From NCBI GenBank assembly GCA_018700655.1, contig JABIUG010000076.1:1-10709 (forward strand): a stretch of DNA of 10,709 nt, read 5' to 3'. Each line of letters begins with the position of its first letter. Position 1 is the first letter of the stretch. A program made the position numbers and the translations under genes. Below the pieces are notes generated by a model. That model was given only the letters and a program-made list of their open reading frames with translations. It ran no database searches and was not told the DNA's origin. Below, one piece after another: positions 1 through 6,378 of the stretch. The DNA is from Rhodospirillaceae bacterium. GTDB taxonomy: Bacteria; Pseudomonadota; Alphaproteobacteria; SP197.

Positions 1-2
1 AC

Positions 3-452
3 CCCGAGGCGTACAATACACCTGAAGGCCCCGAACTGATCGAGCAGGGCGAAGTCTTCGACCGTCCCTATGAAGAGCGCCAAAGGTTCCCCGCCGATGT
101 CGAGGCCTGCGAAGGCATGGGGCTGATCTCCGAACACGACAAGGAGAACCTCGTGCCAAGCGACAAGGGTATCCAGATGTACAGGCGCCGACTGCGGGAC
201 CTGATCGTCGGCCTGCAGGGCGGCACCGAGCCGCCCCACGTCACGGCAACCTGGCCCAACCCGATTCCGACCTATGGTGGTGACACAATCCTGAACCTGC
301 CGCCCAATGGCGACGACCGCGACTTGCTGCAGAAAGCCGGCATCGCCGTGATGGACATTCAGTTCGACGCCGAGAGTAAAACCGGCGCAGAGCGTGATAC
401 CCAGGTCATCGCCGCCTTGAAGATACTGGAACAGGAAGGCCTGAGCGCATGA
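3..452 (+). CDS. Rieske [2Fe-2S] ring-hydroxylating oxygenase large subunit, C-terminal part (5' end outside window)
   Basis: The frame is open from the window edge to TGA at 450-452 (149 codons visible), so this is the 3' end of a longer gene. The visible part contains RPYEERQRFPADVEA, then a stretch ending in DKENLVPSDKGIQMYRRRLR. From memory, that pattern (an 'RFPADYEA', then a 'KEHLG.SDKGI.MFRR.L' block) is typical of the C-terminal end of the catalytic domain of phthalate-4,5-dioxygenase-type oxygenases. The Rieske Cys/His cluster and the mononuclear iron ligands would lie upstream and cannot be checked. A tail of about 75 residues follows the family block. The enzyme would use electrons from a separate reductase to oxygenate or demethylate an aromatic or amine substrate. 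The stop overlaps the next start (ATGA at 449-452), so it is translationally coupled to the dehydrogenase. Family call fairly sure; substrate unknown. Confidence 0.72.
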   Translation, partial: PEAYNTPEGPELIEQGEVFDRPYEERQRFPADVEACEGMGLISEHDKENLVPSDKGIQMYRRRLRDLIVGLQGGTEPPHVTATWPNPIPTYGGDTILNLPPNGDDRDLLQKAGIAVMDIQFDAESKTGAERDTQVIAALKILEQEGLSA

Positions 453-1465
453 CCGTCAGGGTTCACATCAAGAACAACCATGCCCACCCTGACACCTTCC
501 CGCCGACCCCGGAGTCGGAACCGGTGTTCACGACGACACGCGAGCGCTACGACGCCGTTCTGGCGGGTTACCCCGATCTCCTGGGCAAGCTCGATACGGT
601 GATCGACTGGGACCTCGACAACTATGCCGACTCCATGGCTTCAGCCGAGGCACTGATGTGCTGGGACCTGCCGACCGAAAACCTGCGCGAGGTTGCGCCC
701 AACCTGAAATGGATTCACATCATCGGCGCCGGGGTCGAGCATCTCTGCCCGATGGACTGGGTGCCCAATGACCTCGTCATCACCAACAACAAGGGCGCCC
801 AGGCCGACAAGGCCGGAGATTTCGGCCTGATGGCGGTGATGATGTTGCATTGCCATATACCCGCGATCGCGAGCAATCAGGTAAGGAGCCACTGGCTGTC
901 GCTCTATTCGACGCCGATCGAAGGGCGCACCGTGCTGATTGTCGGGGTCGGCAGCCTTGGCGGCGGCGCTGCCAAACAGCTCAAGAAACTGGGCATCCGC
1001 GTGCTCGGGATCAGCCGTCACGGCAATCCCCATCCCCATGTCGACGAGATGGGAACGATGGACCAGCTCAACGAATTCCTGGGCCGTGCCGATCAGGTTT
1101 TTGTCGCGACACCGATGACACCTGAAACAGAGAATCTGATGAGCCGCGAACGCCTCCTTTGCATGAAGCCGGGTGCCGGCATCATCAACATCGGCCGTGC
1201 TGCGACGATGGATTACGACGCGCTGGTCGAACTGCTGGGCACCGGTCATATCTCGGGCGCGATCCTCGATGTCTTCGACCCCGAGCCGCTGCCCGAGGAC
1301 TCGCCGCTCTGGACAACACCCAATCTGATGGTGATGCCGCATATCTCGGCTGATGATGGCGACACCTATGTCGAAACGACCCTCACCATTTTCCTGAACA
1401 ACATGCGCCGCTTCATTGCCGGCGAACCGCTCAACAACATCGTCAGGCCCGACCTGGGTTACTGA
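449..1465 (+). CDS. NAD-dependent D-isomer-specific 2-hydroxyacid dehydrogenase
   Basis: 338 residues, normal for the family, and expected to be cytoplasmic. The Rossmann dinucleotide motif is G166-V-G168-S-L-G171 within VLIVGVGSLGGG. The catalytic triad of the family is complete: Arg250 in NIGRAAT, Glu279 in DPEPLPEDSPLW, and His298 in MPHISA, at the usual spacing. The family reversibly reduces 2-oxoacids to D-2-hydroxyacids; some members act on glyoxylate, hydroxypyruvate or phosphoglycerate. The ATG overlaps the stop of the Rieske gene by four bases, and the ligase gene follows after 24 nt, so the three genes look like one transcript. That setting suggests a role in breaking down a product of the oxygenase, which is inference. 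The exact substrate cannot be read from the sequence. The long antisense frame over this gene is a coding shadow. Confidence 0.92.
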   Translation: MTVRVHIKNNHAHPDTFPPTPESEPVFTTTRERYDAVLAGYPDLLGKLDTVIDWDLDNYADSMASAEALMCWDLPTENLREVAPNLKWIHIIGAGVEHLCPMDWVPNDLVITNNKGAQADKAGDFGLMAVMMLHCHIPAIASNQVRSHWLSLYSTPIEGRTVLIVGVGSLGGGAAKQLKKLGIRVLGISRHGNPHPHVDEMGTMDQLNEFLGRADQVFVATPMTPETENLMSRERLLCMKPGAGIINIGRAATMDYDALVELLGTGHISGAILDVFDPEPLPEDSPLWTTPNLMVMPHISADDGDTYVETTLTIFLNNMRRFIAGEPLNNIVRPDLGY

Positions 1466-1489
1466 CGTTTCAACACGGGGGCATCCGTC

Positions 1490-2914
1490 ATGACACTTCC
1501 AGATCCACAATCCCTGCAGGAGGCACTCGCCTCGGGCGCACGTATCAAGGAAACCGGCGACTGGCTGGTTTCCGAGAATGTGAAATACATCCTGTGCTGC
1601 TGGGTAGACATGCATGGCCAGCCCAAGACCAAGCCGGTGCCGATCAGCGACTGGGAGCGCCTGTGTAAGGGCAAGGGCCCGCAGTTTGCCGTCCACTCGG
1701 TCTCGTTCGTGCCCGAACTGGGTGCCGCCGACCCCGACCAGATCATGGTGCCCGATCTCGACTCGCTGGTGATCTGCCCCTGGGACAAGACCTGCGCCTG
1801 GGTCTTTGCAGACCTGTGGTGGTCCGACAAACCCTACAACCTGTGCCCGCGCGGTGTGATGAAACGGATCGTGCGTGACTGTGCGGCCAAGGGTTATGAG
1901 GTTTATGCCGGCGTCGAGCCCGAATTCATCGCGATGCGCTGGAAGGACGGCCAGCCGGTCAAGGCGATCGACAACGATCCCCTGCCCGGGCAAGGCGTGC
2001 GCCCCCGCCGCCAGGCCTTTGGTTACGATGTCGAACAGACCGTCGATTCCATGGGTTTCCTAGGCGAGATGATGGATATCCTCGACCTCGAGCTCAAATG
2101 GGACCTGCACGACGTCGTCGCCGAGGGTGCCTACAGCCAGTTCGAGCTCGATTTCGGCTACACCGATGTTTTGCAGATGGCCGACCGCCTGGTGTTTCTG
2201 CGTATCCTGCTGAAGGAGATCGCCAAAAAACACGGCATGTTCATCACCTTCATGCCCAAGCCGACAATCGGCGACTGGCGCTCGGGCGCGCATATGAACA
2301 CCTCGATGCGCCATGTCGATGCACCCGACGTCAACATCTTCGAGACCGCCGATGGCACATGGGATGAAAGCGTCTTCCATGCCGTCGGCGGCCTGTTGCA
2401 GCACGGCGGCGCCCTGACGGCGCTGGCCTGCTCGACCGTCAATTCCTACAACGGCCTGGTGCCGCGCGTCGGTGGATTCGAGGGCGGCACCGTAACCTGG
2501 GCGCCGACCCACATGACCTATGGCCACAACAACCGCTCGGCCATGCTGCGCCTGCCCCAGAGCCGTTTCTGCATCGAGAACCGTGCGGCCGACATGTGCA
2601 TGAACCCCTATCTGGGCCTTGGCATCACGGCGGCCTGCCTGACCGAAGGCGTGGTCAACAAGCTCGACCCCGGCCGCCCGCTCAATCAGGACCTTTATGC
2701 GCTTTCCGAAGAAGAGGTCGCGACCTCGGGCGCCCAGCGGCTGCCGCGCCACCTGCTCGAAGCAGTCGAGACCCTGCGTGAAGACAGCTTTGTCATCTCG
2801 ACCATGGGCGAGCAAATGGCCAATTCGTTCATCGCCTACAAGGTCGACGAATGGGAGCGCTACCATCAGGCCATCACCGATTGGGAGGTGCAGGAATACC
2901 TGCGGCTGTTCTGA
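1490..2914 (+). CDS. Glutamine synthetase-family ligase (GlnT / gamma-glutamylamide synthetase-like)
   Basis: 474 residues with the two domains of glutamine synthetase. The N-terminal beta-grasp segment contains CWVDMHGQPKTKPVP. Metal/substrate-site motifs follow: E143-P-E145 in GVEPEF, E212 and E219 in AEGAYSQFE, a TFMPKP block just before GAHMNTSM with H268, NSYNGLVP, NNRSAMLRLP, and IENRAAD (R365) before NPYLGLG. The family activates the glutamate gamma-carboxyl with ATP and couples it to ammonia or an amine. The match is not to the housekeeping GlnA pattern: GSGMH is replaced by SGAHMN and NSYKRL by NSYNGL. A specialised ligase such as gamma-glutamylmethylamide, gamma-glutamylanilide or GlnT-type is therefore likely. 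It shares an operon with a Rieske oxygenase, as in aniline-type pathways, and its stop overlaps the next start by one base (TGATG). Family sure, amine substrate unknown. Confidence 0.88.
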   Translation: MTLPDPQSLQEALASGARIKETGDWLVSENVKYILCCWVDMHGQPKTKPVPISDWERLCKGKGPQFAVHSVSFVPELGAADPDQIMVPDLDSLVICPWDKTCAWVFADLWWSDKPYNLCPRGVMKRIVRDCAAKGYEVYAGVEPEFIAMRWKDGQPVKAIDNDPLPGQGVRPRRQAFGYDVEQTVDSMGFLGEMMDILDLELKWDLHDVVAEGAYSQFELDFGYTDVLQMADRLVFLRILLKEIAKKHGMFITFMPKPTIGDWRSGAHMNTSMRHVDAPDVNIFETADGTWDESVFHAVGGLLQHGGALTALACSTVNSYNGLVPRVGGFEGGTVTWAPTHMTYGHNNRSAMLRLPQSRFCIENRAADMCMNPYLGLGITAACLTEGVVNKLDPGRPLNQDLYALSEEEVATSGAQRLPRHLLEAVETLREDSFVISTMGEQMANSFIAYKVDEWERYHQAITDWEVQEYLRLF

Positions 2915-3930
2915 TGGCTGAAGGTCACGAGATCTTCGAACTGGGCGACGTTGTGCTGCAATCGGGCGACGTCCTGGGAAACGCCAGGCTTGCCTACAAG
3001 ACCTGGGGCACGCTCAACGACGCACGCGACAATGTCGTGGTGCTGCCGACATATTACACCGGCACACATCGCAGCAACAAATGTTACTTCGGTCCCGGCC
3101 GGGCGATCGATCCCACGCGCCATTTCATCATCGGCGTCAATCTCTTCGGCAATGCCGTTTCGTCTTCACCCGACAACACCCCCGCACCACAGGACGGCCC
3201 CCGCTTTCCGAACACGACGTTCCACGACAATGTCGCGTGCCAGCACCGCCTCATCACCGAGAAGTTCGGGATCGAACGCATCGCGCTGGTGACTGGCTGG
3301 TCGATGGCGGCCTGCCAGTCGTTCCAGTGGGCCGCGCAGTTCCCCGACATGGTCGATGCGATCCTGCCGTTCTGCGGCTCGGCCAGGACATCACCGCACA
3401 ACATCGTATTCCTGGAAGGTGTGCAGGCAGCGCTGTGCGCCGACGGCGACTGGAACGGCGGCGATTATCTGGCCAAACCCGTGCGTGGCCTCAAGGCCTT
3501 CGGGCGAGTCTATGCCGGCTGGGCCTTCTCCCAGGCCTGGTACCGCGAAGGCACCTTTTCCGAGCTCGGCTACGAGACCTTTGAGGACATGCTGGTCGAC
3601 TGGGAAGCCGACCATGTCGACAACTGGGACCCCAACAACCTTCTCCACAAGATCTGGACCTGGCAGCAGGGCGATATCAGCAACAACGACCTCTATGGCG
3701 GTGATTTCGCCGCGGCGCTCGGCGCGATCAGGGCAAAAGCGATCGTCATGCCAGCCTCAACCGATCTCTATTTTCCGCCCGAAGACAACGCCATCGAGGT
3801 CAGTCACATGCCCAACGCAGAACTGCGCGTCTTCGACACCACCTGGGGCCACTGCGTCGCCAGCGGCAACAGCGTCCCGGCCTTCCACACCTTCTTCGAT
3901 CAGGCCGTGCGGGATCTGCTGGAAGGTTAG
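2914..3930 (+). CDS. Alpha/beta-hydrolase acyltransferase, homoserine O-acetyltransferase (MetX)-like
   Basis: I place the start at ATG 2914, which overlaps the upstream TGA by one base. The frame is open further upstream but only inside the ligase gene. The protein is 338 residues. The N-terminus (FELGDVVLQSGDVLGNARLAYKTWG, read here only as a pattern) is typical of MetX-family enzymes, as is the later GVNLFGNAVSSSP. The alpha/beta-hydrolase triad is visible: Ser130 in the elbow GWSMAA, Asp284 in STDLYFPPEDN, and His313 in WGHCVASG. Classical MetX has GGSMGG at the elbow and GHDAFL around the His, so this is a divergent relative. It could be another O-acyltransferase or a hydrolase rather than a methionine enzyme. 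It ends the plus-strand operon, directly before a hairpin-rich convergent gap. Fold sure, substrate unknown. Confidence 0.85.
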   Translation: MAEGHEIFELGDVVLQSGDVLGNARLAYKTWGTLNDARDNVVVLPTYYTGTHRSNKCYFGPGRAIDPTRHFIIGVNLFGNAVSSSPDNTPAPQDGPRFPNTTFHDNVACQHRLITEKFGIERIALVTGWSMAACQSFQWAAQFPDMVDAILPFCGSARTSPHNIVFLEGVQAALCADGDWNGGDYLAKPVRGLKAFGRVYAGWAFSQAWYREGTFSELGYETFEDMLVDWEADHVDNWDPNNLLHKIWTWQQGDISNNDLYGGDFAAALGAIRAKAIVMPASTDLYFPPEDNAIEVSHMPNAELRVFDTTWGHCVASGNSVPAFHTFFDQAVRDLLEG

Positions 3931-3940
3931 TCAATCATTC

Positions 3941-4046
3941 CCGTCATGCCCCCACCTGATGGGGGCATCCATACCGTCGATCACACGGCTATCGCCCGGC
4001 CGCCCGGGTTCGGGATGGATCGCCCCATCAAGTGGGGCGATGACGG
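3941..4046. repeat. Intergenic palindromic repeat element, copy 1 (two hairpins; probable bidirectional terminator)
   Basis: Two hairpin arms face each other as an imperfect inverted repeat of about 32 nt per arm. The left stem is 3946-3954 with 3960-3968 (ATGCCCCCA/TGGGGGCAT, loop CCTGA). The right stem is 4019-4027 with 4033-4041 (ATCGCCCCA/TGGGGCGAT, loop TCAAG). Both arms carry CCGTCAT/ATGACGG at their outer ends. The element fills nearly all of the gap between the convergent genes ending at 3930 and 4061, so it probably stops or buffers transcription from both sides. A second copy lies at 7776-7890. Confidence 0.85.
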
Positions 4047-4060
4047 TGGTGGAAAAATCC

Positions 4061-4780
4061 TCAGGGCTTACCTTTGTCCCCATACGCCTGTTTCAGGCCG
4101 TCCTTGCCGAACATCTCCTCGATCGCCTGGGGGCCTGCGCGTTTGGAGAGTTCGATAAAGCGGTCGTCTTCTCCCGCGCGCCAGATCATGCGTTCGCTGT
4201 AGGCCGGCATCAGAGAGTCCTCGCGGCGGCGCTGGTAGCCGCCCCAGCTTTCATTGAGCGCGGCAACAACATCATCGGGACGGGTCCAGGCCGCCTTGTA
4301 GAGGATCAGGCCGCCGCGACCGATCAGCCAGGTCATGTTCGGCAGGGTGCCGAACGCCTTGTGGCAGGAACCGGTCATGTCATCGAGCAGGATCGGGCGT
4401 TTGATCTTCTGCTCTTTGCGGAACTGGCGCGCGTGATCGCGTTTCTGCTCCATCGAAGCAAGGGGCGGGAGATTCTCGGCCGGATGGGCCTCGCGGACAT
4501 ACACAAACACCGATCGCACGGACCGGTCGGCGTAGACCTCGGCGATGTCTTCCATCGCCTCGGCCGCCATCGTGCAATACGCTCAGCTGTAGCTGCCAAA
4601 CTCCATCAGAACCGCGCCTGATTTCCAGAAATCCTTGAGATGAAAGGGCTCGCCGCTCTCAAGATCTTCCAGCGCAAGATCAGGCGCGATCGTTCCCACG
4701 TTCGGCGCATCAAAGAAGGTCTCGAACTTGTCGGCCTTCTCGCCGGTCGGTGGGAAGTGTTGATAGTTGTAGTCGTCCAA
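4061..4780 (-). CDS. Bacterial iodothyronine-deiodinase-like selenoprotein (in-frame UGA read as selenocysteine)
   Basis: One frame of 239 residues containing a single internal TGA (4585-4583, residue 66). The flanks are continuous homologous protein: FGSYS-U66-AYC69 matches the deiodinase active site FGSCT-U-PPF at the Sec position. Next come VYVREAH (His99), matching the deiodinase IYIEEAH, and a second His (116) 17 residues on, close to the spacing of the two essential His in vertebrate enzymes. The C-terminus has a thioredoxin-fold pattern: PILLDD, LPNMTWLI with the cis-Pro position, then GGLILYKAAW. A SECIS-like hairpin follows the UGA. I chose TTG 4780 as start because GGAGGA lies 6 nt upstream; GTG 4801 is possible but has no clear ribosome site (246 residues). 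U-x-x-C suggests a thiol redox enzyme rather than a hormone deiodinase. The gene is last in the minus-strand block, 57 nt after the thiolase homologue. The alternative is a recent nonsense mutation of a Cys form. Confidence 0.82.
4535..4565 (-). promoter_or_regulatory. Putative bacterial SECIS element downstream of the UGA
   Basis: In the mRNA sense, a perfect 7-bp stem (GGCGAUG with CAUCGCC, 4559-4553 and 4547-4541) closes a 5-nt loop GAAGA whose first base is G. Thirty nucleotides separate the UGA from the loop. As I recall it, the bacterial SECIS consensus asks for a G in the first two loop positions and a UGA-to-loop distance of roughly 16-37 nt; both are met. Outside the stem, facing GA and GA could form tandem sheared G-A pairs, followed by four more pairs (GGCC with GGUC, one of them G-U). 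Confidence 0.68.
4583..4585 (-). other. Recoded UGA codon, selenocysteine
   Basis: This TGA lies in frame inside the deiodinase-like gene, at the exact catalytic Sec position of the family (after FGSYS) and three residues before Cys69. Sixty-five codons precede it and 173 sense codons follow in the same frame, so no frameshift is needed. Translation by the SelB route is inferred from this position and from the adjacent hairpin. Confidence 0.8.
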
Positions 4781-4786
4781 TGTGGT

Positions 4787-4792
4787 TCCTCC
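4787..4792 (-). promoter_or_regulatory. Strong ribosome binding site that decides the start of the selenoprotein gene
   Basis: GGAGGA on the minus strand lies six bases before TTG 4780. This is near-ideal Shine-Dalgarno spacing, and nothing comparable precedes GTG 4801. It favours the shorter protein despite the rare TTG start codon. Confidence 0.7.
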
Positions 4793-4837
4793 CGATGCCA
4801 CTGATCAAGTAGACCAGCCCTACCGGAAAGCGTCCAC

Positions 4838-5989
4838 CTATAGCGTTTCGCCATCCCCCCAGATCGCGGTGACCTGGCTGGAGAAATGGCCGCCGTTGCC
4901 GTGGGAGACGGCGGTTTTGGCGCCGTCGATCTGGCGTTCGCCGCACTGGCTGCGGATTTGCTGGATGGCTTCGATCACGGTGAAGATGCCGTACATGCCG
5001 GGGTGGACGCATGAGAGCCCGCCGCCATTGGTGTTGACCGGCAGGCTGCCACCGGGCGCAATGCCGCCCTCGGCGATAAACCCTGCGGCCTCGCCCTTGG
5101 CGAAGAACCCGAGGTCTTCGAGGAACATGATCGTGTTGATCGTGAAGGCGTCGTAGAGCTCCAGCACATCCATGTCGGCGGGACCGAGTTTTGCCATCTC
5201 GAAGGCGCGCGGTCCGGTTTCGCTGGCGCAGGTCACCGTGAGGTCGGGCATCTGCGAAATCTGGCGATGCCAGTGGGCCATCGCCGCACCCAGCAGATAG
5301 ACTGGTTTTTTGACGAGATCGCGCGCCCGGTCCGACCGGGTGAGGACGACGGCACCGGCACCATCGGTGACGAGACAGCAGTCACGCACCGTGAGCGGGT
5401 CGGCGACCATGCGGGCACCCAGGACATCATCGACGCTGAGCGGGCCGCGCATGAAGGCATCAGGGTTTTTGGCCGCCCATTGGCGCGCCGAAATCGCGAC
5501 CGAAGCAAGCTGCTCGCGGGTCGTGCCGTATTCGTACATGTGGCGCGACGCGTTGAGCGCGTACGAGCTGATCGGGTAACGCGGACCAAAGGGCTGCTCG
5601 TAGATCAGCGGTTCGCTGGTCGAGGGCGAAAGCAGCTTGCCCGCCACCGTGCGCTGGGTGCTGCCGTAACAGATCAGCGCGGTGTCGATCAGCCCGGCAT
5701 CGAGCGCCAGCGCAGCCCAGATCAGATGGGCGACCGGCGACGATCCCCCGATTTGCGTGCCCTCGGAGAGTTTCGGGCGGATGCCGAGGTATTCACCGAC
5801 GTTCAGCGGCGCGAAGATGTTCTGCAGGTTGGCTGCGAACAATCCGTCGACATCACCGAAACCAAGACCAGCCTCATCCAGCGCCTGTTTCGCCGCGATC
5901 ACCGTGAGATCAATCTGCGTCAATCCGGGCGCTTCGCCGATCCCAGCCAGACCGGTCCCGACCGCGGCCACCTTCCCCCGGAAACTCAT
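4838..5989 (-). CDS. Thiolase-fold protein without the usual Cys nucleophile (Ltp2-like aldolase or acyl-CoA thiolase homologue)
   Basis: 383 residues in the SCP-x/non-specific-lipid-transfer type of thiolase superfamily. N-terminal half: ALDEAGLGFGDVDGLF and a region around GGSSPVAHLIWAA (81-93). C-terminal half: ELYDAF (Y279), NTNGGGLSCVHPGMYG (Y333) and SHGNGGHF. Where true thiolases have the acyl-accepting Cys (a 'CASG' type motif), this protein has Ser83-Ser84. It therefore probably does not run a normal thiolysis. Ltp2-type retro-aldolases, which split off side-chain fragments during steroid breakdown, share this loss, use tyrosines and need a DUF35 partner. Y279 and Y333 are candidates for those residues, which is inference. 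The start overlaps the DUF35 stop (ATGA, 5986-5989), supporting a two-protein complex. Superfamily sure; aldolase versus thiolase undecided. Confidence 0.85.
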   Translation of the reverse strand: MSFRGKVAAVGTGLAGIGEAPGLTQIDLTVIAAKQALDEAGLGFGDVDGLFAANLQNIFAPLNVGEYLGIRPKLSEGTQIGGSSPVAHLIWAALALDAGLIDTALICYGSTQRTVAGKLLSPSTSEPLIYEQPFGPRYPISSYALNASRHMYEYGTTREQLASVAISARQWAAKNPDAFMRGPLSVDDVLGARMVADPLTVRDCCLVTDGAGAVVLTRSDRARDLVKKPVYLLGAAMAHWHRQISQMPDLTVTCASETGPRAFEMAKLGPADMDVLELYDAFTINTIMFLEDLGFFAKGEAAGFIAEGGIAPGGSLPVNTNGGGLSCVHPGMYGIFTVIEAIQQIRSQCGERQIDGAKTAVSHGNGGHFSSQVTAIWGDGETL

Positions 5990-6378
5990 GACGGATCAAA
6001 CACGACGATGTCGGCGCCGTCCTGTTGGGTGATGCGTGCGGTTACGGCCATGCCGACCCTGACCGTTTCGGGCTCGACACCCTCGACCCGGCTTGGCATG
6101 CGGAACCCTTCATCAAGTTCAACCAGGCACAGATTATAGGGTGGGCCCTGTTCCGGGCGGCGGCGGATCACGGTCGTCGCATAGACCGTTCCCTTGCCCG
6201 AGACACCGACCCAATCGAGATCCTCGCCGTGGCAATGGGGGCACAAAAGCCGGGGGTAAAAGATATGGCGTTCACAGCCCTTGCAGCGCTGAACGCACAG
6301 GCGTCCGGCTGCAAGGTGTTCGGCATATCGGGCGTCAGGTCCCTCAGGGAGCGGGTGGTTCACAGAAAACTCCATCAC
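5986..6378 (-). CDS. DUF35 Zn-ribbon and OB-fold protein, partner of the thiolase homologue
   Basis: 130 residues from GTG 6378, or 129 from ATG 6375. A four-Cys zinc ribbon is visible: C32-K-G-C35 and C46-P-H-C49, in CKGCERHIFYPRLLCPHC. The OB-fold follows: GKGTVYATTVIRRRPEQGPP, LCLVELDEGFRMPSRVEG, then VRVGMAVTARI. Proteins of this family bind thiolase-fold enzymes and form part of acyl-CoA binding sites; examples are the DUF35 domain of ChsH2 with Ltp2, and HMG-CoA or acetoacetyl-CoA thiolase complexes. It overlaps the thiolase start by four bases. Its own 5' end overlaps the phosphoesterase 3' end by 35 bases. GTG 6363, with GGAG six bases ahead of it, is a third possible start and would still leave the zinc ribbon intact. 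Well supported family call. Confidence 0.9.
   Translation of the reverse strand: MMEFSVNHPLPEGPDARYAEHLAAGRLCVQRCKGCERHIFYPRLLCPHCHGEDLDWVGVSGKGTVYATTVIRRRPEQGPPYNLCLVELDEGFRMPSRVEGVEPETVRVGMAVTARITQQDGADIVVFDPS

Noticed and set aside
641..1993. 450-codon open frame on the minus strand
   Set aside because: It lies antisense to the dehydrogenase and ligase genes, which have clear family motifs. It has no recognisable domain and is a GC-rich coding shadow.
3356..4621. 421-codon plus-strand open frame
   Set aside because: It crosses the end of the MetX-like gene, the hairpin element and the antisense of the selenoprotein gene. Composition is Ser/Arg/Pro-rich shadow sequence.
4061..4801. Two separate genes, or a pseudogene split by a nonsense mutation
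   Set aside because: Both parts are in one frame, the TGA sits at the family's catalytic Sec position, the downstream part keeps its key His residues and fold pattern, and a SECIS-like hairpin follows. A fresh Cys-to-stop mutation stays possible but is less likely.
5267..6139. 290-codon plus-strand open frame, and a similar one at 8773-9690
   Set aside because: Both are antisense to well supported thiolase, DUF35 and MaoC genes and show no domain pattern of their own.
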